This document shows positions 1-9,308 of a stretch of DNA of 64,000 bases, in pieces. A program made the translations under genes and the position numbers. Under the pieces are notes generated by a model that saw nothing but the letters and a program-made list of their open reading frames with translations, was not told the DNA's origin and ran no database searches. Positions within the stretch are counted from its first letter, which is position 1, and every line of letters starts with the position of its first letter. Origin of the DNA: Eubacterium sp. (GTDB taxonomy: Bacteria > Bacillota > Clostridia > Lachnospirales > Lachnospiraceae); NCBI GenBank assembly GCA_022794015.1, contig JAAWDZ010000053.1, forward strand, positions 1 through 64,000, in the 5' to 3' direction.

Positions 1-1236
1 GAGAAAATCAACGAAGCCTGTGTCGCCATCGAACAGGAAATGGAAGAGCGCGTGCGTTTTTTCAAAAGCCATGACAAGCTATTGGAAGCGCAGAGGATTT
101 CCGAGCGCACGAATTTCGATATTGAAATGATGCGTGAAACGGGTTTCTGCAGCGGCATTGAGAATTATTCCAGGCACTTGGCGGGGATGCCTGCGGGCGC
201 GACGCCGCATACTCTGATGGACTATTTTCCGGATGATTTTTTAATCATCGTGGACGAGTCCCATATCACAGTCCCGCAGGTGCGCGGAATGTACGCGGGG
301 GATCAGTCCCGAAAATCCACACTTGTGGATTACGGTTTCCGCCTGCCGAGCGCCAAGGACAACCGTCCGTTGAATTTTGATGAATTTGAAAGCAAGATCG
401 ATCAAATGATGTTTGTTTCCGCGACGCCGAACGTCTATGAGAAGGAGCACGAGCTAAAGCGCGTCGAGCAGATCATCCGCCCGACGGGGCTTTTGGATCC
501 GAAGGTAGAGGTGCGCCCGGTGGAAGGGCAGATCGACGACCTGATAGCCGAAGTTAAAAAAGAAACGGCAAACCACAACAAGATCCTGATCACCACGCTG
601 ACCAAGCGCATGGCGGAAGATCTGACCGATTATATGAACGAAGTGGACATCCGCGTAAAATACCTGCATTCCGACATTGATACGTTAGAGCGTTCCGAAA
701 TCATCCGCGATATGCGTCTGGATGTATTCGACGTTTTAGTCGGCATCAACCTGCTGCGCGAAGGGCTTGATATTCCGGAAATCACGCTGGTGGCGATTTT
801 AGACGCAGACAAGGAAGGCTTTCTCCGTTCGGAAACCTCCCTGATTCAGACCATCGGGCGCGCGGCGCGTAACTCCGAGGGGCATGTTATTATGTACGCG
901 GATTCGATTACCGATTCCATGCGTGTCGCTATGGACGAAACGGAACGCAGGCGCACCATCCAGCAGCAGTACAATGAAGCGCATGGGATTACGCCCCAGA
1001 CCATCCGCAAATCCGTCCGGGAACTGATCAGCATTTCCAAAAAGGTTGCAAAGGAAGAGCAGCAGTTTGCAAAAGATCCGGAATCCATGAGCAACAAAGA
1101 ACTCGATAAGCTAATTGCCGAAGTCAAAAAGAAAATGGAACGCGCGGCAGCGGATTTAAATTTTGAAGCAGCGGCAGAACTGCGTGATAAAATGATAGAG
1201 CTGAAAAAATATCGTAATGAAAAAGACGGGAAATAG
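1..1236 (+). CDS. uvrB: UvrABC excinuclease subunit B, C-terminal part (5' truncated by window edge)
   Basis: Damage-recognition helicase-like subunit of nucleotide excision repair; with UvrA it loads on damaged DNA and recruits UvrC. The reading frame is open from base 1, so the gene starts outside the window; 411 residues are visible and roughly the first 250 of a usual UvrB (about 660) are missing. Visible motifs are the DESH Walker-B-type box near base 253, the helicase motif VI stretch [11 protein letters not shown] near base 843, and a C-terminal UVR domain (AELRDKM near base 1175) that contacts UvrA/UvrC. uvrA follows after 95 bp in the same direction, the usual uvrB-uvrA pair. Identification is secure. 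Confidence 0.97.
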   Translation, partial: EKINEACVAIEQEMEERVRFFKSHDKLLEAQRISERTNFDIEMMRETGFCSGIENYSRHLAGMPAGATPHTLMDYFPDDFLIIVDESHITVPQVRGMYAGDQSRKSTLVDYGFRLPSAKDNRPLNFDEFESKIDQMMFVSATPNVYEKEHELKRVEQIIRPTGLLDPKVEVRPVEGQIDDLIAEVKKETANHNKILITTLTKRMAEDLTDYMNEVDIRVKYLHSDIDTLERSEIIRDMRLDVFDVLVGINLLREGLDIPEITLVAILDADKEGFLRSETSLIQTIGRAARNSEGHVIMYADSITDSMRVAMDETERRRTIQQQYNEAHGITPQTIRKSVRELISISKKVAKEEQQFAKDPESMSNKELDKLIAEVKKKMERAAADLNFEAAAELRDKMIELKKYRNEKDGK

Positions 1237-1331
1237 GACAGGGGCAGAATCTGTCAGAAAACCTGCGGGCAAATGCAGAAACAGGCAGGGACGGATATAC
1301 CATAAACAGGACACAGAACAGGAGCAGAATC

Positions 1332-4211
1332 ATGAAGGAAAGAAAATATATCAAGATCAGAGGCGCTAGGGAGCACAATCTAAAAGGCATCGACGTGGAC
1401 ATCCCTCGGGGGGAGCTGGTGGTGCTTACGGGTTTAAGCGGTTCCGGCAAATCTTCCCTGGCATTTGACACCATCTATGCAGAAGGGCAGAGACGCTACA
1501 TGGAATCGCTGTCCTCCTATGCCAGGCAGTTCTTGGGGCAGATGGAAAAACCAGATGTGGAAAAAATCGAGGGTCTGCCTCCCGCCATCTCTATTGACCA
1601 GAAATCCACCAACCGCAATCCCCGTTCTACCGTAGGGACTGTTACGGAAATCTACGATTATTTCCGTCTGCTCTATGCCCGGATCGGCATTCCGCACTGC
1701 CCGAAGTGCGGACGGGAAATCAAAAAGCAGACGGTGGACCAGATGGCGGATCAGATTTTAAGCCTGTCGGAAAAGACAAAGATCCAGCTGTTGGCCCCGG
1801 TAGTGCGCGGGCGAAAAGGTGAACACCAAAAGCTTTTTGAAAAAGCAAAAAAAAGCGGCTATGTCCGTATTCGCGTGGATGGCAGCATTTATGAGCTGAC
1901 AGAAGAAATCAAGCTTGACAAAAATAAAAAGCACAATATCGAAATTGTCGTAGACCGCCTTGCCATAAAGAAGGGCATCGAAAAGCGTCTGATCGACTCC
2001 ATTGAAAACGTGTTGTCCTTGTCGGAAGGGCTTTTGATGGTAGAAGTGATGCCTTCCGCTGCGTCCGGGGACGGCGGTGCGCCCGGTCTGCAGGGAAACG
2101 ATGGGGAAATCATGAATTTTTCAGAAAGCTTTGCCTGCCCCGACTGCGAAATCAGCGTGGATGAAATTGAACCGCGGAGTTTTTCATTTAACAATCCATT
2201 TGGGGCCTGTCCGGTCTGTTTTGGTTTGGGATACAAAATGGAATTTGACGAAGAACTGATGATACCGGATAAGAGCTTAAGCATTGCGGGCGGAGCAATA
2301 CAGGTCATGGGCTGGCAGTCCTGCACCGATCCGTCGAGCTATACGTACGCAACGTTAAAGGCACTGTCCGAAGAATTTGAGTTTGACTTAAACACACCGT
2401 ATCAGGATTTGAGCGAGGACGTGCACCATATGCTGATTTACGGAACGGATGGCAAACAGGTAAAGGTACATTACAAAGGGCAGCGGGGAGAAGGCGTGTA
2501 CGACGTGGCGTTTGAAGGGCTGATCCGGAACGTAGAGAGACGGTACCGTGAAACGGGCTCTGAGGTAATGAAGCAGGAATACGAGCAGTTCATGCGTATT
2601 ACGCCCTGCCGGGAATGTAAGGGGCAGCGCCTGAAAAAAACATCATTGGCGGTAACGGTTTCGGATCGAAATATTTTTGAAATTACCAATATGTCTATTC
2701 AAAACCTCCAGAAATTTTTGATGGAAATGGAGCTGAGTGCGCAGCAGCAGTTAATTGGCAGGCAGATTTTAAAAGAAATTTCCTCAAGGGTTGGTTTTCT
2801 GGTCGACGTGGGATTGGATTATTTAAGTCTTTCGCGGGCAACCGGGACGCTGTCCGGCGGCGAAGCGCAGCGTATCCGTCTGGCGACGCAGATTGGATCG
2901 GGGCTTGTGGGCGTCGCGTACATTTTAGACGAGCCGAGCATCGGTCTGCACCAGAGGGACAACGACAAGCTGCTGGCAACCTTAAAAAACCTGCGGGATT
3001 TGGGGAATACACTGGTGGTAGTAGAACATGATGAGGACACCATCCGGGAAGCGGATTTTATTGTAGACGTAGGTCCCAGGGCCGGCGAGCACGGAGGAAG
3101 GATTGTGGCGGCGGGGTCTGCACAGGATATCATGGACTGCCCGGAGTCAATTACCGGGGCTTATTTAAGCGGGCGTATGGTAATTCCAGTTCCCAAAGAA
3201 CGCAGGCAGCCCACCGGGTTTTTAAAAGTGATCGGAGCTGCGGAAAACAATCTCAAAAAAGTAAATGTAGATATCCCTCTTGGCGTAATGACCTGTGTGA
3301 CAGGCGTTTCCGGTTCAGGCAAAAGTTCATTGACCAACGAGGTGTTGTATAAAGCCCTGCAGCGGGAGTTAAATCATGCCCGCACGATACCGGGCCAGTA
3401 CAAAGAGATCCGTGGAATGGAGCAGTTAGATAAGGTGATTGATATCGACCAGTCTCCGATTGGCAGGACACCGCGTTCGAATCCGGCAACTTACACGGGC
3501 GTATTTGATCTGATCCGCGACCTGTTTGCGGCGACGCCAGACGCAAAGGCAAAGGGGTATAAAAAAGGGCGGTTCAGCTTTAATGTTAAAGGAGGGCGGT
3601 GCGAAGCGTGCTCCGGTGACGGGATATTAAAAATAGAAATGCACTTTCTGCCGGATGTGTACGTGCCGTGCGACGTCTGTCAGGGCAAACGGTACAACAG
3701 AGAAACGCTTGAAGTAAAGTATAAGGGCAAAAGCATTTACGATGTGCTGAATATGACAGTGGAAGAAGCCCTGACGTTTTTTGAGAACGTGCCGTCGGTC
3801 GCGCGTAAAATACGCACACTTTATGATGTTGGGCTTTCCTATATCCGTCTGGGCCAGCCGTCTACAGAACTCTCCGGCGGGGAAGCACAGCGCATTAAGC
3901 TGGCAACGGAGTTAAGCCGCAGGAGTACGGGCAAGACGATTTATATATTGGACGAGCCGACAACGGGGCTGCATTTTGCAGATGTGCATAAGCTGATAGA
4001 GATTTTGCATAAATTATCCGAGGGAGGGAATACCGTTGTGGTGATTGAGCATAATCTGGATGTGATTAAGACGGCAGATTATATCATTGATATGGGGCCG
4101 GAAGGCGGCGACGGCGGCGGTATGGTTGTCGCGTACGGGACGCCGGAAGAGGTCGCGCAGGAAAATTGCTCTTATACCGGGAAGTATATTCGTAAATTTT
4201 TAAAACAATAA
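1332..4211 (+). CDS. uvrA: UvrABC excinuclease subunit A
   Basis: ATPase that scans DNA for bulky lesions and delivers UvrB. The 959 residues match the usual length of about 940-960. There are two ABC ATPase modules: Walker [10 protein letters not shown] (Lys40) and a second GVSGSGKSS near residue 660, each with an LSGGEAQRI signature. Several CxxC pairs form the zinc modules (CPKCG near 120; CPDC and CPVC near 275-295; [16 protein letters not shown] and [10 protein letters not shown] near 755-790). The ATG at 1332 is preceded by a weak AGGAGCAG site and begins at the expected N-terminus ([11 protein letters not shown]). It probably forms an operon with uvrB and ends at a hairpin at 4234-4269. 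Confidence 0.98.
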   Translation: MKERKYIKIRGAREHNLKGIDVDIPRGELVVLTGLSGSGKSSLAFDTIYAEGQRRYMESLSSYARQFLGQMEKPDVEKIEGLPPAISIDQKSTNRNPRSTVGTVTEIYDYFRLLYARIGIPHCPKCGREIKKQTVDQMADQILSLSEKTKIQLLAPVVRGRKGEHQKLFEKAKKSGYVRIRVDGSIYELTEEIKLDKNKKHNIEIVVDRLAIKKGIEKRLIDSIENVLSLSEGLLMVEVMPSAASGDGGAPGLQGNDGEIMNFSESFACPDCEISVDEIEPRSFSFNNPFGACPVCFGLGYKMEFDEELMIPDKSLSIAGGAIQVMGWQSCTDPSSYTYATLKALSEEFEFDLNTPYQDLSEDVHHMLIYGTDGKQVKVHYKGQRGEGVYDVAFEGLIRNVERRYRETGSEVMKQEYEQFMRITPCRECKGQRLKKTSLAVTVSDRNIFEITNMSIQNLQKFLMEMELSAQQQLIGRQILKEISSRVGFLVDVGLDYLSLSRATGTLSGGEAQRIRLATQIGSGLVGVAYILDEPSIGLHQRDNDKLLATLKNLRDLGNTLVVVEHDEDTIREADFIVDVGPRAGEHGGRIVAAGSAQDIMDCPESITGAYLSGRMVIPVPKERRQPTGFLKVIGAAENNLKKVNVDIPLGVMTCVTGVSGSGKSSLTNEVLYKALQRELNHARTIPGQYKEIRGMEQLDKVIDIDQSPIGRTPRSNPATYTGVFDLIRDLFAATPDAKAKGYKKGRFSFNVKGGRCEACSGDGILKIEMHFLPDVYVPCDVCQGKRYNRETLEVKYKGKSIYDVLNMTVEEALTFFENVPSVARKIRTLYDVGLSYIRLGQPSTELSGGEAQRIKLATELSRRSTGKTIYILDEPTTGLHFADVHKLIEILHKLSEGGNTVVVIEHNLDVIKTADYIIDMGPEGGDGGGMVVAYGTPEEVAQENCSYTGKYIRKFLKQ

Positions 4212-4233
4212 TATACAGGAGATATAAAATCAA

Positions 4234-4269
4234 AAACGGATACCAGCCATACAGACATGGTATCCGTTT
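4234..4269 (+). terminator. Hairpin after uvrA (weak terminator)
   Basis: A perfect 12-bp stem, AAACGGATACCA with TGGTATCCGTTT, and a 12-nt loop lie 23 bp after the uvrA stop. The A-rich left arm and T-rich right arm could act on both strands, but only a short T run follows, so it may also be a transcript-stabilising hairpin. Confidence 0.6.
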
Positions 4270-4283
4270 GTTGAATTCGGGGA

Positions 4284-4311
4284 GTGCTTCCCGAAAATAT
4301 ACGGGAAGCAT
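4284..4311 (+). other. Second hairpin in the uvrA-mbl gap
   Basis: A 10-bp stem (GTGCTTCCCG with CGGGAAGCAT, one G-T pair) and an 8-nt loop. It has no T tract. Together with the preceding hairpin it makes a double stem-loop after uvrA. Confidence 0.45.
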
Positions 4312-4464
4312 GAGTTATGAAAAGCGTAATAGCTTCATCAGCTAGTACATAACATAGTGTATGCAGTAAATGTGTTGAGGATGTGATAAAGATGTGATAA
4401 AAGTATGAACCTTTACTAATGCATTGACTTGTTGATAATTATAATAATTATGCGGAGGAATAAA

Positions 4465-4497
4465 ATGCCCCTGTATAATTACCATAAATACCAATAA
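4465..4497 (+). CDS. Possible 10-residue leader peptide upstream of mbl
   Basis: A strong GGAGGAA site lies about 6 nt before an ATG that opens a 10-codon frame reading MPLYNYHKYQ, then TAA. Three of ten residues are tyrosine. The site-to-start spacing is good, but such short frames arise by chance, and no antiterminator/terminator pair is evident downstream. Very tentative. Confidence 0.2.
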   Translation: MPLYNYHKYQ

Positions 4498-4668
4498 GCC
4501 ATCATACTGGTGTAGAGGGCTGCGTCTCCCTAATTTGGTGCAAATCTTCTGCTAATTGGATCATACATCTGTTGAAAAGCATTTTTCAGATATGCTGTGG
4601 CAAATTGCAGCAGAGTCTTTAGAAATTCTTAATTTCGAAAAAATTTCTTTATTTTCCAAAAAATTTGT

Positions 4669-4696
4669 TTGAAAAATGGAAGCATTTGTATATAAT
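4669..4696 (+). promoter_or_regulatory. Sigma-A-like promoter of mbl
   Basis: TTGAAA (4669-4674), a 16-bp spacer and a perfect TATAAT (4691-4696), about 80 bp before the chosen mbl start. It is the best promoter match in the gap. Confidence 0.7.
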
Positions 4697-4776
4697 AAGG
4701 ATGTATATGAAAAAATATGATTAAATGCACAGTTTGTGTTCACAATAAATTGCAGGAAGATGAAAGGGGAACAAGA

Positions 4777-5772
4777 ATGGTTTCAACAGATATAGGGATT
4801 GATTTAGGAACGGCCAGCATATTGGTGTATATCAAAGGGAAGGGTGTTGTTTTAAAGGAGCCGTCCGTAGTGGCTTTCGACAGAGATACAAATAAAATTA
4901 AGGCAATTGGCGAAGAGGCGCGTCTGATGTTAGGGAGGACGCCGGGGAATATTGTTGCAGTAAGACCGCTTCGTCAGGGCGTGATTTCTGATTATACAGT
5001 TACCGAGAAGATGATCAAATATTTTATCCAGAAAGCGATTGGCAAGAAGAATTTCCGCAAGCCCAGGATTAGCGTCTGTGTACCAAGCGGCGTTACGGAA
5101 GTTGAGAAAAAAGCAGTTGAAGACGCCACATATAATGCGGGCGCCAGGGAAGTGACAATTATTGAAGAACCAATTGCAGCTGCTATCGGCGCCGGAATAG
5201 ATATCGCAAGACCCTGCGGCAATATGATTGTGGATATCGGCGGCGGCACGGCAGATATTGCGGTAATTTCACTGGGCGGTTCTGTAGTAAGTACGTCCAT
5301 TAAAATTGCCGGAGATGATTTTGACGAGGCAATCGTACGTTATATGCGTAAGAAACACAACCTGCTGATTGGTGAGCGGACAGCAGAGGACATTAAAATT
5401 AAGATTGGATCGTGTTTCCCGAATGGGCACAATGAAACAATGGATGTGCGTGGGCGTAACCTGGTAACAGGTCTCCCAAAGACGGTTACGGTTTCTTCCG
5501 AAGAAACCGAAGACGCGCTGCGCGAGCCTACGTTACAGATTGTAGAAGCAGTACACAGCGTGCTTGAGAAGACACCGCCAGAGCTTGCAGCTGACGTTGC
5601 GGACAGGGGAATTGTACTTACGGGCGGGGGCGCTCTGCTGCGCGGGTTAGAAGAACTTCTGGAAGACAGGACCGGCATCAATACCATGACGGCAGAACAG
5701 CCGATGACCTGCGTGGCTATCGGTACAGGAAAGTTTGTAGAGTTTTTAGCCGGAAAAAGGGATGATAACTAA
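4777..5772 (+). CDS. mbl: MreB/Mbl family rod-shape actin homologue
   Basis: Cytoskeletal ATPase that guides lateral cell-wall synthesis under the membrane. 331 residues from ATG 4777. Actin-fold nucleotide motifs are visible: phosphate-1 DLGTAS (residues 9-14), phosphate-2 VDIGGGTADIAV (about 152-163) and the adenosine motif LTGGGALLRG (about 281-290). An upstream in-frame ATG at 4717 would add 20 residues unlike the family; the 4777 start has AAAGGGGA 6-7 nt before it. The mbl-flhO-flhP order matches Bacillus subtilis, which favours Mbl over MreB, although the two are hard to separate by sequence. The stop codon overlaps the -35 box of a flagellar-type promoter. Confidence 0.9.
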   Translation: MVSTDIGIDLGTASILVYIKGKGVVLKEPSVVAFDRDTNKIKAIGEEARLMLGRTPGNIVAVRPLRQGVISDYTVTEKMIKYFIQKAIGKKNFRKPRISVCVPSGVTEVEKKAVEDATYNAGAREVTIIEEPIAAAIGAGIDIARPCGNMIVDIGGGTADIAVISLGGSVVSTSIKIAGDDFDEAIVRYMRKKHNLLIGERTAEDIKIKIGSCFPNGHNETMDVRGRNLVTGLPKTVTVSSEETEDALREPTLQIVEAVHSVLEKTPPELAADVADRGIVLTGGGALLRGLEELLEDRTGINTMTAEQPMTCVAIGTGKFVEFLAGKRDDN

Positions 5773-5797
5773 AGTTTGAATCTGGGCTTGCCGATAT
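5770..5797 (+). promoter_or_regulatory. Sigma-D (sigma-28/FliA)-type flagellar promoter
   Basis: TAAA (5770-5773), a 16-bp spacer and GCCGATAT (5790-5797) closely match the B. subtilis sigma-D consensus (TAAA, about 15 bp, GCCGATAT). It lies 65 bp upstream of the flhO start and its TAAA overlaps the mbl stop codon. This implies that the flagellar rod/hook genes are switched separately from mbl. Confidence 0.72.
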
Positions 5798-5861
5798 AAA
5801 AATGTATAGTATATTCAGGATGGCAAACAGTTCATGGAAGAGCAGGGAAGGAGACCTGTAA

Positions 5862-6662
5862 ATGGTTAAAGGGTTATATACTGCTTATACCGGTATGTTG
5901 GAAGAAATGCGGCGTATGGATGTCATGACGAACAACCTGGCCAATGCATCTACGACCGGCTATAAGAAAGAAGGAACAGTAAATCAGGCGTTTGACGACG
6001 AACTGGCAATTCGGATCAAAGATTCATCCGAAATATTTCGTACCAAAAGATTAGGTGATGTTAACTTAGGTGTAAAGGTAGGGGAAACCTATCGTGATTT
6101 CAGTCAGGGTTCATTTTCCGTTACGGACAATCCATACGATCTTGCGTTGGACGGCGAGGGCTTTTTCGCAATCGAATTCCGAAACAGGAACGGAGAAACC
6201 TCCATCAAATATTCAAGAGATGGATCGTTTACCGTAGACCGAAATGGCTATCTGATGACCAAAGACGGCGATTATGTATTGAATGCCAATGGCGCGAGGA
6301 ATTCGGCTGGCGGCACGGCAAATTATGTTAGGGTAGATCCCAATCAGGAAGTTACAATTGACGCAGATGGAATCATATATCAGAATAATGTACAGGTTGC
6401 GCAGATTGGGATTGTGGATTTTGAAGACTATAATTATTTAGAGAAATACGGGGAGAATCTTTTCGACACCGTGCCGGGAGCCAGGATGAGGGAAACGGAC
6501 GCCAGAATTGAGCAGGGGTGTCTGGAGATGTCCAATACCAATATCGTAAAAGAAATGGTAGAGATGATTACGATAACACGGGCATACGAAGCCAATCAGA
6601 AGATTGTTACCACGATTGACCAGACATTAGAAAAGGCTGTAAACACAGTAGGACAGGTATAG
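5862..6662 (+). CDS. flhO: Flagellar hook-basal body protein, FlgF/FlhO type
   Basis: 266-residue component of the flagellar rod/hook axial structure. The N-terminus (VKGLYTAYTGMLEEMRRMD, then NNLANASTTGYKK at residues 27-39) is the flagellar basal-body rod signature. The C-terminus (LEMSNTNIVKEMVEMI and TRAYEANQKI) is the matching Flg_bbr_C block. It lacks a cleavable signal, as expected for export by the flagellar type III apparatus. The start has AAGGAGA upstream. flhP follows after 14 bp, and a sigma-D-like promoter lies upstream. Confidence 0.92.
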   Translation: MVKGLYTAYTGMLEEMRRMDVMTNNLANASTTGYKKEGTVNQAFDDELAIRIKDSSEIFRTKRLGDVNLGVKVGETYRDFSQGSFSVTDNPYDLALDGEGFFAIEFRNRNGETSIKYSRDGSFTVDRNGYLMTKDGDYVLNANGARNSAGGTANYVRVDPNQEVTIDADGIIYQNNVQVAQIGIVDFEDYNYLEKYGENLFDTVPGARMRETDARIEQGCLEMSNTNIVKEMVEMITITRAYEANQKIVTTIDQTLEKAVNTVGQV

Positions 6663-6676
6663 GAGGATGACTCAAT

Positions 6677-7492
6677 ATGATGAGAGCGCTTTGGTCTGCG
6701 GCATCAGGTATGATTGCACAGCAGACAAATGTAGATACAATTTCAAATAACCTTGCAAATGTCAATACTACGGGTTATAAGACGCAGCGGGCCGAGTTTA
6801 AATCTCTGCTTTATCAGAACCTGCAGACCAGAACCACTACGGCAAATGGCGAGGACAAACCGGTTGATGCGCAGGTAGGGCTTGGAACCAGGATTGCGGC
6901 AACAAATACATTTTATACACAGGGTAATATGCAGGCCAGTGAGAATGATACGGACTTTGCAATAGAAGGAAAAGGATTTTTCTCTGTACGGGGAGATGAC
7001 GGGAATACGTATTATACCAGAAATGGTTCGTTCTTCTGGGCGATTGGACCACGGGGCACAACCCTATGTAATTCTGACGGATATCCGGTGTTGGATTCAA
7101 ATGGAAATGAAATTGTAGTTCCGAATGGGATACCGAGCAGCAGTATGATGATCAGCAGCGACGGTACGATTGGATATCGCACAGCCCAGGGTACATATGT
7201 GCCCATGAATCAGACGATTGGTCTTTATCAGTTTACAAATCCCGCAGGACTGCAGAAAATGTCCAGAAGCCTTCTGGGCGTAACGGCAGCGTCCGGCGCG
7301 GCGCAGAATGAGGCGACGACAAACGGGCTGACGAGAAGTATCGTGCACCAGAATTATCTGGAAGGCTCAAATGTACAGATCGCAGACGAGATGGTTAACC
7401 TGATTGTAGCACAGAGAGCTTATGAACTGAATTCCAAGGCGATCCAGGCATCGGATGAGATGCTTTCGCAGGCGAATAACCTGAGACGGTAA
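6677..7492 (+). CDS. flhP: Flagellar basal-body rod protein, FlgG/FlhP type
   Basis: 271-residue distal-rod protein, paralogous to the preceding gene. N-terminal MRALWSAASGMIAQQTNVD and NNLANVNTTGYKTQR give the family signature; the C-terminus carries LEGSNVQIADEMVNLI and QRAYELNSKAIQASDEML, typical of FlgG. The start sits 5-8 nt after AGGAGG. Cotranscription with flhO is likely given the 14-bp gap. Naming it flhP follows the mbl-flhO-flhP order; flgG would be the name used in other systems. Confidence 0.93.
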   Translation: MMRALWSAASGMIAQQTNVDTISNNLANVNTTGYKTQRAEFKSLLYQNLQTRTTTANGEDKPVDAQVGLGTRIAATNTFYTQGNMQASENDTDFAIEGKGFFSVRGDDGNTYYTRNGSFFWAIGPRGTTLCNSDGYPVLDSNGNEIVVPNGIPSSSMMISSDGTIGYRTAQGTYVPMNQTIGLYQFTNPAGLQKMSRSLLGVTAASGAAQNEATTNGLTRSIVHQNYLEGSNVQIADEMVNLIVAQRAYELNSKAIQASDEMLSQANNLRR

Positions 7493-7546
7493 GGAACGGT
7501 AAATAAATAACTTTACAGTTCCTAAGAGCAGAAAAGAGGAGGAAAT

Positions 7547-8752
7547 ATGAAGGGAATCAAGAAGAGTAAGATTGGTCTGGCCATGAGGAGAGCGGGTGCG
7601 TTGGCGCTTGCTTTCTCCGTATTTGCAGCTTCTGCTGTGCAGTGTCCGTGGGATGTGGCGGCACATTCTACAGCAGCTGTGAATGTATCTCTGGGACATG
7701 CAGATGACTGTGAATGTAAAGTGGCGGATTTGAGTAATGGGTGGTATATTCCGGGCAGTACACATAAGTTTAATGTAGAGTTTAGCCTGTTTGTGGAAGG
7801 TTTAACAAATGGGATTAAAAAAATAGATGCCAGTGATGTGATCGGTTTGGAGTGTGAATACCGTTCAAAGGATGGCTCGACTGTTGTAAAAAGCGAAGGC
7901 ACATCAGTATGGTATCGGATTGATGATAATACGGATCATGAAGGCGCAGAGACAGAAGTAAGAATTTCATATACGGGCTATAAGTTGAATGGCAATACAT
8001 ACGATGAAACAGAAGATGTTATAGGGGGCGGTATATTAAAGAAAGCGGATGATTTTTATCTGATGTCTTCGTCCTGTAATCCTGCAATTACAATTAAGGG
8101 AAATACTTCGCAGCAGTTGAAAGCCTATGCGCAGCATTTCACACGCTCAGATCCTTATGGAAGTTCTGTTGTGGATGTGTCTTCCTGGGTTGACTGGAGT
8201 CAGGTGAGGTTGAGTGGGAGCGGATTGGTAAAGGTCAGCAGCACTGGTTTATTAACAGCTTCTTCAACAAATCGGGGAGGAGAGTTCGAGATAGGTATCT
8301 ACCCCGGAATTTTAAAACTGCCGGACGGAGTATTGCTTGAAACCTGCCCGGGAGTATTTAGACTCAGAGGCAATGTTATCCCGGACAGCAGCACCAGTCA
8401 GGGAAATCAGAATCCAGGCGGAAGCAGCGGAGATAAGAATAACACAAACAACAATAAAAAAATTACAGTTTCCAGACCTGTGATTACAAGTTTGAAGAAT
8501 GTAAAAGGCAGAAAGATAGCTGTCAAGTGGAAAAAGGTGAAAGACGCCGCGAGCTATCAGATCCAATATTCCACAGATAAGAAGTTCAAGAAAGATGTAA
8601 AAAGCAAGAAATTGAAAAAAACCGGTATTACACTGCCGAAACTGAAGAAAAATAAGAAATATTTCGTAAGGGTCCGTGCCTGTCAGAAGGTATCCGGCGT
8701 GACATATCAGTCCAAATGGAGTAAAGTGAAAAATGTAAAAGTGAAAAAGTAA
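7547..8752 (+). CDS. Secreted protein with Ig-like and C-terminal fibronectin type III-like domains
   Basis: 401 residues. A basic N-terminus followed by a hydrophobic stretch (residues 15-32) looks like a Sec signal peptide. The middle is unassigned; residues 225-260 (LVKVSSTGLLTAS) resemble part of a bacterial Ig-like group 2 fold. A Gly/Asn/Ser-rich linker (285-305) leads to a lysine-rich Fn3-like domain (about 308-400: KVKDAASYQIQYS, YFVRVRAC), as is common on Lachnospiraceae surface proteins. No sortase motif or transmembrane anchor is visible. It has AGGAGG upstream and is sandwiched between flagellar genes, so it may be a flagellum-associated or cell-surface protein; the function is unknown. 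Confidence 0.75.
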   Translation: MKGIKKSKIGLAMRRAGALALAFSVFAASAVQCPWDVAAHSTAAVNVSLGHADDCECKVADLSNGWYIPGSTHKFNVEFSLFVEGLTNGIKKIDASDVIGLECEYRSKDGSTVVKSEGTSVWYRIDDNTDHEGAETEVRISYTGYKLNGNTYDETEDVIGGGILKKADDFYLMSSSCNPAITIKGNTSQQLKAYAQHFTRSDPYGSSVVDVSSWVDWSQVRLSGSGLVKVSSTGLLTASSTNRGGEFEIGIYPGILKLPDGVLLETCPGVFRLRGNVIPDSSTSQGNQNPGGSSGDKNNTNNNKKITVSRPVITSLKNVKGRKIAVKWKKVKDAASYQIQYSTDKKFKKDVKSKKLKKTGITLPKLKKNKKYFVRVRACQKVSGVTYQSKWSKVKNVKVKK

Positions 8753-8808
8753 GCGGAGATTATCAGACACGCTCCGGCTTACATGACAGAATACAGGAGG
8801 AGTAGCAG

Positions 8809-9162
8809 ATGAGCATGGGAATAGGCGGTATTTCCGCGATGATCGATCAGACAAATGCATCGGCAGCCGGCAGCAAGGCCAACGCTTTGCAGGACAGACT
8901 GGGCAGTAATCTTTCGAATGCTTCCGAAGAGGAACTGATGTCAGTATGTAAGGAATTTGAAGCGTACTTTGTAGAGCAGGTAATGAAAGAAGTAGAGAAG
9001 ACGATTCCAAAGGATGAAGAGGAAGATGCTTCTATGGCCCAATTGACAGACTATTTTAAAGAAGAGATGATACAAAACCTTTCGGAGCAGATTTGCGAAC
9101 AGCAGGAACTGGGCCTGGCCCAACAAATGTACGAACAAATGAAGAGGAACTACAATCTATAG
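8809..9162 (+). CDS. flgJ: FlgJ N-terminal-type rod-binding flagellar protein
   Basis: 117 residues matching the rod-binding domain of FlgJ: LMSVCKEFEAYFVEQVMKEV (about 44-63) and LSEQICEQQELGLAQQMYEQM near the end. Only the rod-capping domain is present; the peptidoglycan hydrolase half found in proteobacterial FlgJ is absent, as is usual in Bacillota. It is last in the flagellar cluster, and AGGAGG precedes the ATG. A hairpin with a T run (9253-9290) closes the transcript. Confidence 0.85.
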   Translation: MSMGIGGISAMIDQTNASAAGSKANALQDRLGSNLSNASEEELMSVCKEFEAYFVEQVMKEVEKTIPKDEEEDASMAQLTDYFKEEMIQNLSEQICEQQELGLAQQMYEQMKRNYNL

Positions 9163-9177
9163 TGCCGCATGGCACGC

Positions 9178-9214
9178 GTGCCCCAGAGGGTATCAAGGAA
9201 GTGCCCAGAGGGTA
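9178..9214. repeat. Short direct repeat between flgJ and recD2
   Basis: GTGCCCCAGAGGGTA (9178-9192) is repeated as GTGCCCAGAGGGTA (9201-9214), one C fewer. The second copy can fold with CCTCTG (9218-9223), and a GTGCC-GCAT-GGCAC hairpin (9162-9175) precedes them. This may be leader RNA structure or a protein-binding site. Confidence 0.4.
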
Positions 9215-9252
9215 CAACCTCTGATTTGCCGGACGGAACATATAAGTTTGAG

Positions 9253-9290
9253 AATATTGGATGTATGGATCGCGTACATCCAATATTTTT
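9253..9290 (+). terminator. Rho-independent terminator directly before recD2
   Basis: A perfect 13-bp stem, AATATTGGATGTA with TACATCCAATATT, a 9-nt loop and a run of Ts (9286-9290). It ends the flagellar transcript, but it lies only 4 bp before the recD2 ribosome-binding site, so any recD2 message from upstream must read through it. Confidence 0.8.
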
Positions 9291-9308
9291 ATATGGGAGG
9301 GAGCTGCA

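Larger units (their letters stand above)
4212..4776. other. 565-bp gene-free region between uvrA and mbl
   Basis: It holds the two hairpins at 4234-4311, a tandem 11-bp direct repeat GATGTGATAAA (4380-4390 and 4391-4401), a possible 10-codon leader ORF (4465-4497), an AT-rich stretch and a sigma-A-like promoter (4669-4696). I see no conserved riboswitch or tRNA in it. Confidence 0.6.

Noticed and set aside
4500-4600. Possible c-di-GMP or other riboswitch upstream of mbl
   Set aside because: The expected conserved GEMM core and paired regions were not found; only short chance stems are visible.
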